From positions 992,001 through 1,056,000 of the forward strand of contig NZ_JABTEX010000001.1 in the NCBI RefSeq assembly GCF_015711645.1: a stretch of 64,000 nt of DNA. The letters are read 5' to 3'. Below are positions 7,201 to 14,418 of this stretch, in pieces. The DNA comes from Planomonospora sp. ID82291 (GTDB taxonomy: Bacteria > Actinomycetota > Actinomycetes > Streptosporangiales > Streptosporangiaceae). Below the pieces are notes generated by a model, which was given only the letters and a program-made list of their open reading frames with translations, was not told the origin of the DNA and searched no databases. Position 1 is the stretch's first letter, and each line of letters opens with the position of its first letter. The position numbers and the translations under genes are program-made.

Positions 7201-9315
7201 GTGCGGTCGGGGACGGGCACGCCGGCGGCGGTGCAGACCGCGCGGATCGGCGGGCGGAGCCCGGCCGCGAGCGAGGCCAGGACGCGGGTGACGGAGGTCG
7301 GCTGGCGGGCGCTGGGGCATCCCCCCGCCATGCCGGAGGCGGGGCCGGAAGGCGCCGCCGCCACCGACCTGTCGCTGCTCGTCGACGCGCTGGTGGCCGC
7401 GGCCCGCGCCGCCGGGATCCCCGAGCAGCCCAGCCCCTGGCTGGAGCCGCTCCCCGGCCTCGTCGTCGCCCCCGGGCTCCCGGAGCTGCCGGAGCCGGTC
7501 CTTTCGGACGTCTCCCGTACCGGCGGGAAGCAGGAGGCGGGGCGGGCGTCCCGCGACCCGGCGGGCGGTGCCCGGGAGGCGAGCGGGGCGCGGGAGGCGA
7601 GCGGGGCGCGGGAGGCGAGCGGGGCGCGGGAGGCGGCCGGGGCGCGGGAGGCGGCCGGGGGCGCGCCGCCGTACCGGACGGGGCGCGAGGAGGTCCCGCC
7701 GCTGGTGTTCGGGGTGACCGACCTGCCGTGGGCCCAGGACCGGCGGGCGCTGACGCTGGACCTGCCGCACGGCGGGCACCTGCTCGTCGCCGGCACCGCG
7801 CGCAGCGGCCGGTCCACCGCGCTGCGCACACTGGCCGGGGCGATCGCGGCGGGCGCCTCCCCGCAGGACGTGCACGTCCACGCGATCGACTGCGGGTCGG
7901 GGGCGCTGCTGCCCCTGGTGGCGATGGCGCACTGCGGCGCCGTCGTGACCCGGGACCAGCTCGACCGGGTCGAACGCCTGCTGACCCGGTTGCGGGCCGA
8001 GGTCGGACGGCGACAGCAGCTGCTGGCGGAGGCCGGATACGCCTCCCTGACCGAGCTGCGGGCCGCCGGGGGGACTCCGCGGCTGCCCTGGATGGTGCTG
8101 CTGCTCGACCGCTGGGAGGGGTTCGTCGCCGCGTTCGAGGGCTACGACTACGGCCGGTTGATCGACGCGCTGCTGCAGCTGCTGCGGGAGGGGCCGGCGG
8201 TCGGGCTCCGGGCCGTGGTGACCGGCGACCGGTCCGCGCTGATCGGGCAGATCTCCACGGTCTTCGACGACCGGCTGGTGCTGCGCCTGGCCGATCCCGC
8301 CGACTACGGCCTGGCCGGGCTGCCCGTCAAGGACCTGCCCGCCGCCCTCGGTCCCGGCCGGGCGCTGTCCATGGGCGAGCACGGCCTGACCGAGAGCCAG
8401 ATCGCCCTGCTCCACGACGACCCCTCCGGCCCCGCCCAGGTCGCCGTGGTGCAGGCGCTCGCCCGCACGGTGCCCGCCAGGTTCCCCGGCGCCGCCGGGG
8501 GCGGGCGGCCGGGCGACCTCGCGGGCGGGCGGCCGGGCGACCTCGCGGGCGGGGGCGCGGGGCGGTCCGCCGGGGAGGCCGGAGAGGCCGCGGGGAGACC
8601 CGGCGCGTGGATCTGGGACGGCGAGCCGCCGCTGCGGGTGGACCCGCTGCCGACGCGGATCACCGCGGCCCAGGCGATGGACCTGGCGCCGTCCTTCGCG
8701 CCGCCCTCCCCCCTGTGGGCGCTGCTCGGCGTCGGGGGCGACTCCCTGACGCCGCTCGGCGTCGACCTGCTCGCCCAGGGTCCCGGCGCGGTCATCGGGG
8801 GCCCGCCCCGGTCCGGTCGCTCCTCCGCGCTGCTGACGGCCGCCCGGTCCCTGCTCTCCCGGGGCACCCCGGTGGTGCTGGTCACCCCGCGGCGCAGCCC
8901 GCTGCGCGGCCTGGAGGGCGCCGAGGGGGTGCTGGCCGTGCTCGACGGCGGCGGCGACCTGGGCGGGGCGGTCGCCGGGCTGGAGCGCTACGTCGTGCTG
9001 GTCGACGACGCCGAGCTGGTCTCCGTCGACAGCCCGCTCGGCACGGCCCTGGAACAGGTGCTGCGCACCGGGCGGGACGGCGAGCACGGCCTGATCGTCG
9101 CCGGCGCCACCGGGGACCTGACCACGGCCTACCGGGGGTTCGCCGCCGAGGCCCGCAAGTCCCGCACCGGCCTGCTGCTCTCGGTCCAGAGCCCTTCCGA
9201 CGGCGACCTGTTCACCGTACGGCTGCCGCGCGGCGCGGTCGGCGGCCCTCCGGGACGGGGGCTGCTCGTCACCTTGGGCGCGGTGACCCCGGTGCAGGCG
9301 GCGCTGCCGGGGTGA
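4297..9315 (+). CDS. EssC/EccC-type FtsK/SpoIIIE ATPase with N-terminal FHA domain (type VII secretion)
   Basis: A 1672-residue single-chain ATPase of the type VII secretion motor. The order is: ubiquitin-like/FHA-type region (1-260), two membrane segments (about 288-330), then three FtsK/SpoIIIE domains. Domain 1 has intact Walker A GTTGAGKSE (lysine near 747) and Walker B LPRLVLVIDEF (near 878). Domains 2 and 3 have altered P-loops, GTARSGRST (near 1166) and GGPPRSGRSS (near 1503), where lysine is replaced by arginine. FHA plus three ATPase domains in one chain resembles EssC/YukBA more than split mycobacterial EccCa/EccCb. Ala/Arg/Glu and Gly/Arg/Pro tandem-repeat linkers separate the domains. 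The ATG is preceded by GGAGAG. A convergent WXG100 gene lies 79 bp downstream; no EccB, EccD, EccE or mycosin is in the window. Confidence 0.92.
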   Translation: MRIMLTVLSEHADRDVLVEGDESTTVARLAEALAGQPPGERSGNVVRLTRSRAPYGLGRAGAGAAPPDLWLDGRVLPADAPVLGLLRDGDLVTLDRRLAVSTFAEEPAGIVEVRVCGGPSAGSVHRLGFGVHAIGSDPACTVALRDPLLPGRAAVVRLTPDAVTVEPAVPGTAAPAVPGTENARPRAKRTERGAAEGTGPEAGSAAARGAVSALDGVPVEEAVDWPEHAVLTCGSSVLTLTAVEPPDAHLDVRPDGGLAYNRPPRIRPPEPARRLEVPVEPRRAEGMRLQLLTAFLPLVLGVGMAWALRTWYFLLFALLSPAIMIGQWWSDRRHGRKRHRQQMKDYRERLAVFEAALERARAADEAARRAAAPDPAEVLLTATGPRRRLWERRDHDPDALRLRVGLADLPAALELVPERGAPPDSPPPDPPVCRAVPVALAMRRLGVAGLTGPRETVSGLARWLVGQAAALHSPRDLAIVVLSAHGDGERRWNWVRWLPHCAPHGGEDCLALVGADPEAAARRVAELTALIDERLGEGDGPLRSAAPRVPSGWGGLGGDPADPADPPRYDERPYDVLVLLDGARVLRALPGMPQVLRQGPRAGVHTLALDDEQRLLPEECATVVQAGADGRLRLLGGGLESLGEILADQVPVSWCDRLARALAPVRDVSRDETGTAPPGSARLLDLLGLSPAGPAGPPDPLDGKALAGRWGRSTEAVIGAGPDGPFSVDLSRDGPHALIAGTTGAGKSELLQTLICSLATANRPDEMTFVLIDYKGGAAFKECVRLPHTVGMVSDLDGHLTQRALASLAAEIRRRERLLLAAGAKDIEDYHALRDAQTARASRDLLVAGGSSPLGASTGSPVTPLRGRGGDPLAPLPRLVLVIDEFAAMVSELPDFMTGLVDIARRGRSLGIHLILATQRPGGVVTADIQANTSLRIALRVTEAAESSDVIGTPDAAHISKSTPGRCYVRSGTGTPAAVQTARIGGRSPAASEARTRVTEVGWRALGHPPAMPEAGPEGAAATDLSLLVDALVAAARAAGIPEQPSPWLEPLPGLVVAPGLPELPEPVLSDVSRTGGKQEAGRASRDPAGGAREASGAREASGAREASGAREAAGAREAAGGAPPYRTGREEVPPLVFGVTDLPWAQDRRALTLDLPHGGHLLVAGTARSGRSTALRTLAGAIAAGASPQDVHVHAIDCGSGALLPLVAMAHCGAVVTRDQLDRVERLLTRLRAEVGRRQQLLAEAGYASLTELRAAGGTPRLPWMVLLLDRWEGFVAAFEGYDYGRLIDALLQLLREGPAVGLRAVVTGDRSALIGQISTVFDDRLVLRLADPADYGLAGLPVKDLPAALGPGRALSMGEHGLTESQIALLHDDPSGPAQVAVVQALARTVPARFPGAAGGGRPGDLAGGRPGDLAGGGAGRSAGEAGEAAGRPGAWIWDGEPPLRVDPLPTRITAAQAMDLAPSFAPPSPLWALLGVGGDSLTPLGVDLLAQGPGAVIGGPPRSGRSSALLTAARSLLSRGTPVVLVTPRRSPLRGLEGAEGVLAVLDGGGDLGGAVAGLERYVVLVDDAELVSVDSPLGTALEQVLRTGRDGEHGLIVAGATGDLTTAYRGFAAEARKSRTGLLLSVQSPSDGDLFTVRLPRGAVGGPPGRGLLVTLGAVTPVQAALPG
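7564..7665 (+). repeat. In-frame 18-bp tandem repeat in the EssC-like linker
   Basis: Repeats of the unit GAGGCGAGCGGGGCGCGG encode (REASGA)n, then degenerate to REAAGA/REAAGG, about five units. They lie in the low-complexity linker between ATPase domains 1 and 2. A second in-frame repeat (about 8505-8550) encodes two GGRPGDLA units between domains 2 and 3. Repeat length is a multiple of three, so copy number can vary without frameshift. Confidence 0.8.
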
Positions 9316-9337
9316 GGCTGCCGCAGACGGCGGAACG

Positions 9338-9384
9338 CCACGGCGCCGCCCCGGCGGTGTCTCAGTGCCGGGGCGGCGCCGTGG
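9338..9384. terminator. Bidirectional terminator between EssC-like and WXG100 genes
   Basis: A perfect 18-bp inverted repeat: CCACGGCGCCGCCCCGGC at 9338-9355 and its complement at 9367-9384, with an 11-base loop. It lies between the convergent stops at 9315 and 9394 and can serve both strands. Confidence 0.85.
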
Positions 9385-9393
9385 CGGATCGGG

Positions 9394-9663
9394 TCACTGT
9401 GTGGCGGACTCGATGTTGCGCTGGTACGAGTTAATGACCTGCGAGGCGTGGGCGAGCTCTCCTGCCATGCGCTCGAAGGCGACCCTGTACTCCTGCCATG
9501 CCTGGCCGAATCGTATGGCCCCCGGACCGGTCCAGGAGTTGCCGACCTTAGCCGCCTCGTTGTTCAGCGCCGCCACGATCTCTCGTACCTGATCAGCCCG
9601 CTGGTTGAACTGCGTGGCCATCTGCTGCATTTCCGCCGGGTTGCCGCCGAGCAGGTTACTCAT
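9394..9663 (-). CDS. WXG100 family type VII secretion substrate (ESAT-6-like)
   Basis: 89 residues forming the helix-turn-helix hairpin of WXG100 proteins; the WxG motif is SWTGPGA near the centre. Such proteins are exported as dimers by type VII systems. The ATG at 9663 (MSNLLGGNPAEMQQMATQFN) is chosen over a longer start because GAAGGAG stands seven bases upstream and the length then fits the family. The C-terminal helix ends NSYQRNIESATQ, and I do not see a clear YxxxD/E secretion signal. It lies opposite the EssC-like ATPase and is its probable partner. Confidence 0.92.
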   Translation of the reverse strand: MSNLLGGNPAEMQQMATQFNQRADQVREIVAALNNEAAKVGNSWTGPGAIRFGQAWQEYRVAFERMAGELAHASQVINSYQRNIESATQ

Positions 9664-9821
9664 GCCGTCTCCTTCGGAGGTCGGTGTCAGAGGGGTCACC
9701 AAACGGACTCACGATACGCGCACGAACTATTCGCTACCTGGGTTATACCTATCGGTTATGATCTCCGCCAGCTATTGTGACTGTTTTTATCGTCTTATCT
9801 ACGCATGAGGGATTATCGGCA

Positions 9822-10562
9822 ATGCGTGAGATCGTGGTGACCGGTGGAGGCACCGGGATCGGCTACGCCGTCGCAGCGGCCTTCCTCTCCCAGGGCGACC
9901 GGGTCACCGTCACCGGGCGGCGCGAGCACGTCCTCAAGGAGGCCGCCGACCGGCTGGACTCCGGCCGCACCGGCCTCGTCGCCGCCGTCGCCTTCAACGC
10001 GGCCAACCCGGTCGCCGTGGGCGAGGCGCTGGACAGGCTGCCCTCCCGGGTGGACGTGCTGGTCAACAACGCGGGCGGGAACACCGACCTGGACCGCCCG
10101 GCCGACGACGGCGACCTGATGGACGTGGCCGAGGGCTGGTGGGCCAACCTCAACGCCAACCTGATGTCGGCCGTACTGGTCACGAGCGCGCTGCTCCCCC
10201 GGCTCGCCGACGACGGCCGGATCGTCACCATCGGCTCGATCGCGGCCCGGGGCACCGGGTCCGGCTCGTACGGCGCGGCCAAGGCGGCCCTGGAGGCGTG
10301 GACCGCCGACCTGGCCGCCGAGCTCGGCCCGCGCGGCGTCACCGCGAACGTCGTCTCCCCCGGCCTGATCGTGGACACCGAGTTCTTCCGGGGGCGCCTC
10401 ACCGAGGAGGGGGTCCGGCGCCGGGTGGAGAACACCCGGAACGGGCGCGCCGGCACGCCCGAGGACGTGGCGGAGACCGTGAGATTCCTGGCCTCCCCCC
10501 AGGCGCGCCACCTGACCGGACAGGTCGTCCACGTCAACGGCGGAGCTTATCTCGGCCGTTGA
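9822..10562 (+). CDS. Short-chain dehydrogenase/reductase (FabG-like)
   Basis: 246-residue classical SDR with the NAD(P)-binding TGGGTGIG near the N-terminus, NNAGG in the middle and catalytic YGAAK preceded by serine (SGSYGAAKAALEA). The C-terminal MNG-type end (VVHVNGGAYLGR) is typical of 3-oxoacyl-ACP reductase-like members. The ATG at 9822 follows GAGGGA and is preferred to the upstream one at 9777, which adds 15 residues unlike the family N-terminus. Substrate unknown; it sits 90 bp ahead of an acyl-CoA carboxylase alpha-chain gene, which hints at acyl-CoA or fatty-acid metabolism without proving it. Confidence 0.85.
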   Translation: MREIVVTGGGTGIGYAVAAAFLSQGDRVTVTGRREHVLKEAADRLDSGRTGLVAAVAFNAANPVAVGEALDRLPSRVDVLVNNAGGNTDLDRPADDGDLMDVAEGWWANLNANLMSAVLVTSALLPRLADDGRIVTIGSIAARGTGSGSYGAAKAALEAWTADLAAELGPRGVTANVVSPGLIVDTEFFRGRLTEEGVRRRVENTRNGRAGTPEDVAETVRFLASPQARHLTGQVVHVNGGAYLGR

Positions 10563-10652
10563 GCGTCCCCGACAAGACCTGGACATCAGGAGACGCTTAC
10601 ACTCCCTGAAGGCTCGCAGCCCCCTGCTCGCGTGTACGAAGGGAACGATCCG

Positions 10653-12443
10653 GTGCAGAAGGTCCTGATCGCCAACCGTGGTGAGATCGCCGTGCGAATC
10701 GCCCGTGCCTGCAAGGACGCCGGGCTCACCGGCGTCGCCGTCTATGCCGACCAGGACCGCGACGCCCTGCACGTGCGCGTCGCCGACGAGGCCTACGCAC
10801 TGGAAGGGCAGAGCCCGGCCGAGACCTACCTCGACATCGCCAAGCTGCTGCGCGTCGCGGCAGCCACCGGCGCGGACGCCGTCCACCCGGGATACGGCTT
10901 CCTCGCCGAGAACGCCGCCTTCGCGCAGGCCGTCATCGACGCGGGCCTCACCTGGATCGGCCCGCCGCCCTCCGCGATCACCGCGCTCGGCGACAAGGTC
11001 CAGGCCCGGCACATCGCGCAGAAGGTCGGCGCGCCGCTGGTCGCGGGCACCGCCGACCCCGTCTCCGGAGCCGAGGAGGTCGTCGCCTTCGCCACCGAGC
11101 ACGGCCTGCCGATCGCGATCAAGGCGGCGTACGGCGGCGGCGGGCGCGGACTCAAGGTCGCCCGCACCCTGGAGGAGATCCCCGAGCTCTACGAGTCGGC
11201 GGTGCGGGAGGCGGTCACCGCCTTCGGCCGGGGCGAGTGCTTCGTCGAGCGCTACCTGGACCGGCCCCGGCACGTGGAGACCCAGTGCCTGGCCGACAGA
11301 TACGGAGCGGTCGCGGTGATCTCGACGCGCGACTGCTCGCTGCAGCGCCGCCACCAGAAACTGGTGGAGGAGGCCCCCGCGCCGTTCCTGTCCGACCGGC
11401 AGCTGGAACTGCTGTACGACAGCTCCAAGGCGATCCTGCGGGAGGCCGGATACGTCGGCGCGGGCACCTGCGAGTTCCTGGTCGGCCAGGACGGCACGAT
11501 CTCGTTCCTGGAGGTCAACACCCGGCTGCAGGTCGAGCACCCGGTCACCGAGGAGGTCTCCGGGATCGACCTGGTCCGCGAGATGTTCCGGATCGCCGAC
11601 GGCGAGGAGCTCGGCTACGGCGACCCGGAGCTGCGCGGGCACTCCGTCGAGTTCCGGATCAACGCCGAGGACGCCGGGCGCGGCTTCCTGCCCGCCCCCG
11701 GCACCATCACCCGCATGAACACGCCCTCGGGACCGGGGGTGCGGCTGGACTCCGGTTACGAGACCGGGATGACCGTGCCGCAGTCGTTCGACTCGCTGGT
11801 GGCCAAGCTGATCGTGACCGGCGCCACGCGCGGGCAGGCGCTGGAGCGCGCCCGGCGGGCGCTGGCCGAGTTCGAGATCGACGGCATGCCGACCGTGCTG
11901 CCCTTCCACCGGGCGGTCGTGACCGACCCGGCGTTCGCCCCGCCGGTCGAGGGCGAGCCGTTCTCCGTGCACACGCGGTGGATCGAGACCGAGTTCGACA
12001 ACACGATCCCGCCGTACGCCGGGGAGACCGGTGATGAGTCCGGGCCCGAGCCCGCCGAGCGTGAGCGGATCACGGTCGAGGTGGGCGGCAAGCGGCTGGA
12101 GGTCGTGCTCCCGGCCGGGTTCGGCCTGGCCGGTCCGGGTGCGGGCCGCGCCCCGGGGACCTCCGGGTCGGCCGCGGCGCCGCGGCGGCGCGGGGGCGGC
12201 GGCGCGGCGAAGAAGGCCGCGAGCGGGGACGCGCTGGTCAGCCCGATGCAGGGCACGATCGTGAAGGTGGTCGCCACCGACGGGGACACGGTCGCCGCCG
12301 GGGACACGATCGTGGTGCTGGAGGCGATGAAGATGGAGCAGCCGCTGACCGCGCACAAGTCCGGCACCGTGACCGGGCTGAGCGCGGCGGTCGGGCAGAC
12401 CGTGACCTCCGGCGCCGTGCTCTGCGACATCAAGGACGCCTGA
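10653..12443 (+). CDS. accA: Acetyl/propionyl-CoA carboxylase alpha chain (biotin carboxylase plus BCCP)
   Basis: About 596 residues: biotin carboxylase N-domain ([20 protein letters not shown]), ATP-grasp with the glycine-rich loop [10 protein letters not shown], the biotin carboxylase C-domain, a linker, and a C-terminal biotinyl domain with EAMKMEQP; the biotinylated lysine is near residue 560. It would carboxylate biotin for malonyl- or methylmalonyl-CoA synthesis together with a beta chain (AccB/PccB type) that is not present here, as is usual for the shared actinobacterial alpha subunit. GTG at 10653 follows GAAGGGA at the right spacing and is preferred over GTG at 10632. A 16-bp-stem terminator follows. 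Confidence 0.93.
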   Translation: MQKVLIANRGEIAVRIARACKDAGLTGVAVYADQDRDALHVRVADEAYALEGQSPAETYLDIAKLLRVAAATGADAVHPGYGFLAENAAFAQAVIDAGLTWIGPPPSAITALGDKVQARHIAQKVGAPLVAGTADPVSGAEEVVAFATEHGLPIAIKAAYGGGGRGLKVARTLEEIPELYESAVREAVTAFGRGECFVERYLDRPRHVETQCLADRYGAVAVISTRDCSLQRRHQKLVEEAPAPFLSDRQLELLYDSSKAILREAGYVGAGTCEFLVGQDGTISFLEVNTRLQVEHPVTEEVSGIDLVREMFRIADGEELGYGDPELRGHSVEFRINAEDAGRGFLPAPGTITRMNTPSGPGVRLDSGYETGMTVPQSFDSLVAKLIVTGATRGQALERARRALAEFEIDGMPTVLPFHRAVVTDPAFAPPVEGEPFSVHTRWIETEFDNTIPPYAGETGDESGPEPAERERITVEVGGKRLEVVLPAGFGLAGPGAGRAPGTSGSAAAPRRRGGGGAAKKAASGDALVSPMQGTIVKVVATDGDTVAAGDTIVVLEAMKMEQPLTAHKSGTVTGLSAAVGQTVTSGAVLCDIKDA

Positions 12444-12454
12444 CTCCGGCCATC

Positions 12455-12505
12455 GCGCGGACGGGCCGCCCGAGCGGGTCGCCCCGGTCGGCGGCCCGTC
12501 CGCGC
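12455..12505 (+). terminator. Terminator downstream of the carboxylase alpha chain
   Basis: Perfect 16-bp inverted repeat, GCGCGGACGGGCCGCC (12455-12470) and its complement (12490-12505), 12 bp after the stop. No T-run, as is common in high-GC actinomycetes. Confidence 0.75.
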
Positions 12506-12650
12506 CACCGAACGGATCTCGGATTCGCGGATGCCCCGCACCGATGTCCCGCCGCCGCGCCCGATCCCGGGATGAAGGGGATACGGTCGGGTAGTAGGGA
12601 ACTCCGATGTCCACTCATTCGTCCTTAAGGGACGAAGGAGGCAATCTGCC

Positions 12651-14051
12651 GTGACCACCACAAAGTTCGCGCCAGGTCGTCTCGGTGCCGCGATCGCCGC
12701 GATGTTCGCCGGGCTCCTGGCCATCCTCATGACCGCTCCGCCGGCCCACGCGGCGGCGCCCGACCCCGACACGATCATCTCGGCGTGGGCCAAGGACCCC
12801 CTCTATGTGGAGTCGGGCTCGACCTTGACCGGAGCCGAGCAGTCCGCCATCCGTGACTCCGTCACGGGGGCGAAACCCCCGATCTACGTGGTCGCGCTGC
12901 CGGACGGCACGGTGGCCACAGGATCGGCCACTCGTCAGTTCGTCACGACGCTCGGCCGGCAGTTGAAGGCGCAGGGCACGGACAAGGCGACCATCGCCCT
13001 CCTGGACGGCCCCACCCTGTTCGCCATGTCCAGCTCCCTCCGTGCGGGTGTCGCGGAGAACATCGCCAGGGCGACTCTCCGGAGCAACGACGACATCACC
13101 AGCGGGATGCAGGACTTCGTCAGGCGGGTGAAGCTCGCCGAGTCCGGTGACACCCGGGGCGCCCTGAGCGTGGACGGCGCCGGCGGGTCCGAGAGCTCCT
13201 CCTCCGGCGGAGGGGGCTCCGGCGCGGGTGTGCTGGTCGGCATCCTGGTGCTGGCCCTGGCGGGCGGTGGAGGGCTCTTCCTCTACTCCCGCAAGAAGAA
13301 GAAGGAGCGCGAGGTCCGCGAGGCCGCCGAACTGGCCGCCGTCAAGCAGACCGTGGACGAGGACGTCACCAAGTTCGGCGAGGAGATCACCGCGCTGGAC
13401 ATGGACGTCAAGATGCTCACCGACGGCGGCGACCACCAGGACGACTGGACGCGCGCGCTCGACTCCTACGAGCGGGCCAAGGTGGAGCTCGAAGCCGTCA
13501 AGCGCCCCGACGAGCTGCGCGGCGTGACCACCGCGCTGGAGGAGGGCCGCTACGCCCTCGCCTGCGTGAAGGCCCGCGTCAACCACCTTCCGCTCCCCGA
13601 GCGGCGCTCGCCGTGCTTCTTCAACCCGCAGCACGGCCCCTCGGTCCGCGACGTGCGCTGGGCCCCGCCCGGCGGCGCGCTGCGCGACGTCCCGGCCTGC
13701 GCGGCCGACGCCGAGGCCATCGAGCGCGGCTTCGAGCCGCAGACCCGCGAGGTCATGATCAACGGCCAGCGCCGCCCCTACTACGACGCGGGCCCGGCCT
13801 ACCAGCCCTACGCCTACGGCTACTACGGCGGCTTCGGCGACGTGATGAGCGGCATGCTCGTCGGCACGATGCTCGGCAGCATGATGGGCGGCTGGGGCAT
13901 GGGCGGCTACGGCATGGGCTACGGCGCCGGTTACCAGGAGGGCGTCTCCGACGCCGGCGGTGACTTCGGCGGCGGAGGCGACTTCGGCGGCGGAGGCGAC
14001 TTCGGCGGCGGTGACTGGGGCGGAGGCGACTTCGGCGGCGGTGACTGGTAG
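12651..14051 (+). CDS. Secreted/membrane protein with cytoplasmic helical module and Gly/Asp/Phe-rich tail
   Basis: 466 residues, function unknown. Signal peptide (residues 1-34, ending AHAA), an extracytoplasmic domain (35-170) with PPIYVVALPDG that may be TPM-like, a Gly/Ser stretch, a membrane segment (about 191-212) followed by RKKKK, then a helical cytoplasmic module (about 213-315) with GEEITALD and DDWTRALDSYERAK. Next come a Cys-containing segment (CFFNPQHGPS), a Tyr/Gly/Met-rich stretch and repeats of GGGDFG/GGGDWG to the end. The GTG start at 12651 has a full GAAGGAGG site. The cytoplasmic module recurs in the pentapeptide-repeat protein at 42841-44178. The tail resembles that of other actinobacterial membrane proteins ending in low-complexity GGDF/GGDW runs. 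Confidence 0.8.
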   Translation: MTTTKFAPGRLGAAIAAMFAGLLAILMTAPPAHAAAPDPDTIISAWAKDPLYVESGSTLTGAEQSAIRDSVTGAKPPIYVVALPDGTVATGSATRQFVTTLGRQLKAQGTDKATIALLDGPTLFAMSSSLRAGVAENIARATLRSNDDITSGMQDFVRRVKLAESGDTRGALSVDGAGGSESSSSGGGGSGAGVLVGILVLALAGGGGLFLYSRKKKKEREVREAAELAAVKQTVDEDVTKFGEEITALDMDVKMLTDGGDHQDDWTRALDSYERAKVELEAVKRPDELRGVTTALEEGRYALACVKARVNHLPLPERRSPCFFNPQHGPSVRDVRWAPPGGALRDVPACAADAEAIERGFEPQTREVMINGQRRPYYDAGPAYQPYAYGYYGGFGDVMSGMLVGTMLGSMMGGWGMGGYGMGYGAGYQEGVSDAGGDFGGGGDFGGGGDFGGGDWGGGDFGGGDW

Positions 14052-14080
14052 TCGCGACGGTCACGGCTGAAACCCCGGAA

Positions 14081-14108
14081 CGGGTGCTCCTTTGACGAGG
14101 AGCACCCG
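14081..14108 (+). terminator. Terminator after the Gly-rich membrane protein
   Basis: Perfect 11-bp stem CGGGTGCTCCT (14081-14091) with its complement (14098-14108) and a 6-base loop, 30 bp downstream of the stop codon. Confidence 0.75.
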
Positions 14109-14157
14109 GCGGCCCGGAGCCGACCGTTCCGGGAGCCGGTCGTTTCGAGCGCGGTGA

Positions 14158-14222
14158 GGCCGCGCGGGCTCTTCCCTCACATCCGGACCCGCATCCGGGG
14201 TCCCGGGAAGGCCCGCGCGGCC
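14158..14222. terminator. Second long inverted repeat in the 14.05-14.42 kb gap
   Basis: GGCCGCGCGGGC (14158-14169) pairs with GCCCGCGCGGCC (14211-14222), extended inward by CTTCCC/GGGAAG. It is followed by CTTTCG. It may be a second terminator or an insulating structure before the kinase gene. The rest of the 367-bp gap up to 14418 holds the presumed kinase promoter; I could not assign its boxes. Confidence 0.55.
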
Positions 14223-14418
14223 TTTCGTCGATTACGGCCGCTTCATTAACAGTGGTGGCGGACAGCCGGGAATCCCCAGAAATTCCGCCGTCTCCGCTGG
14301 ATATGGCGGGACGATGGACGGTTGTGACAGGGTGCTGATCAGACTCTTGTGACCATTGCCGTCCGCCGTGCCGGGTGTCAGCGAAGTCCGGCCCGTGCGG
14401 CGGGTGAGGAGGCTGACG

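Noticed and set aside
7566-7665. Frameshift or assembly error in EssC-like gene
   Set aside because: The repeat keeps frame and both flanking domains read through correctly.
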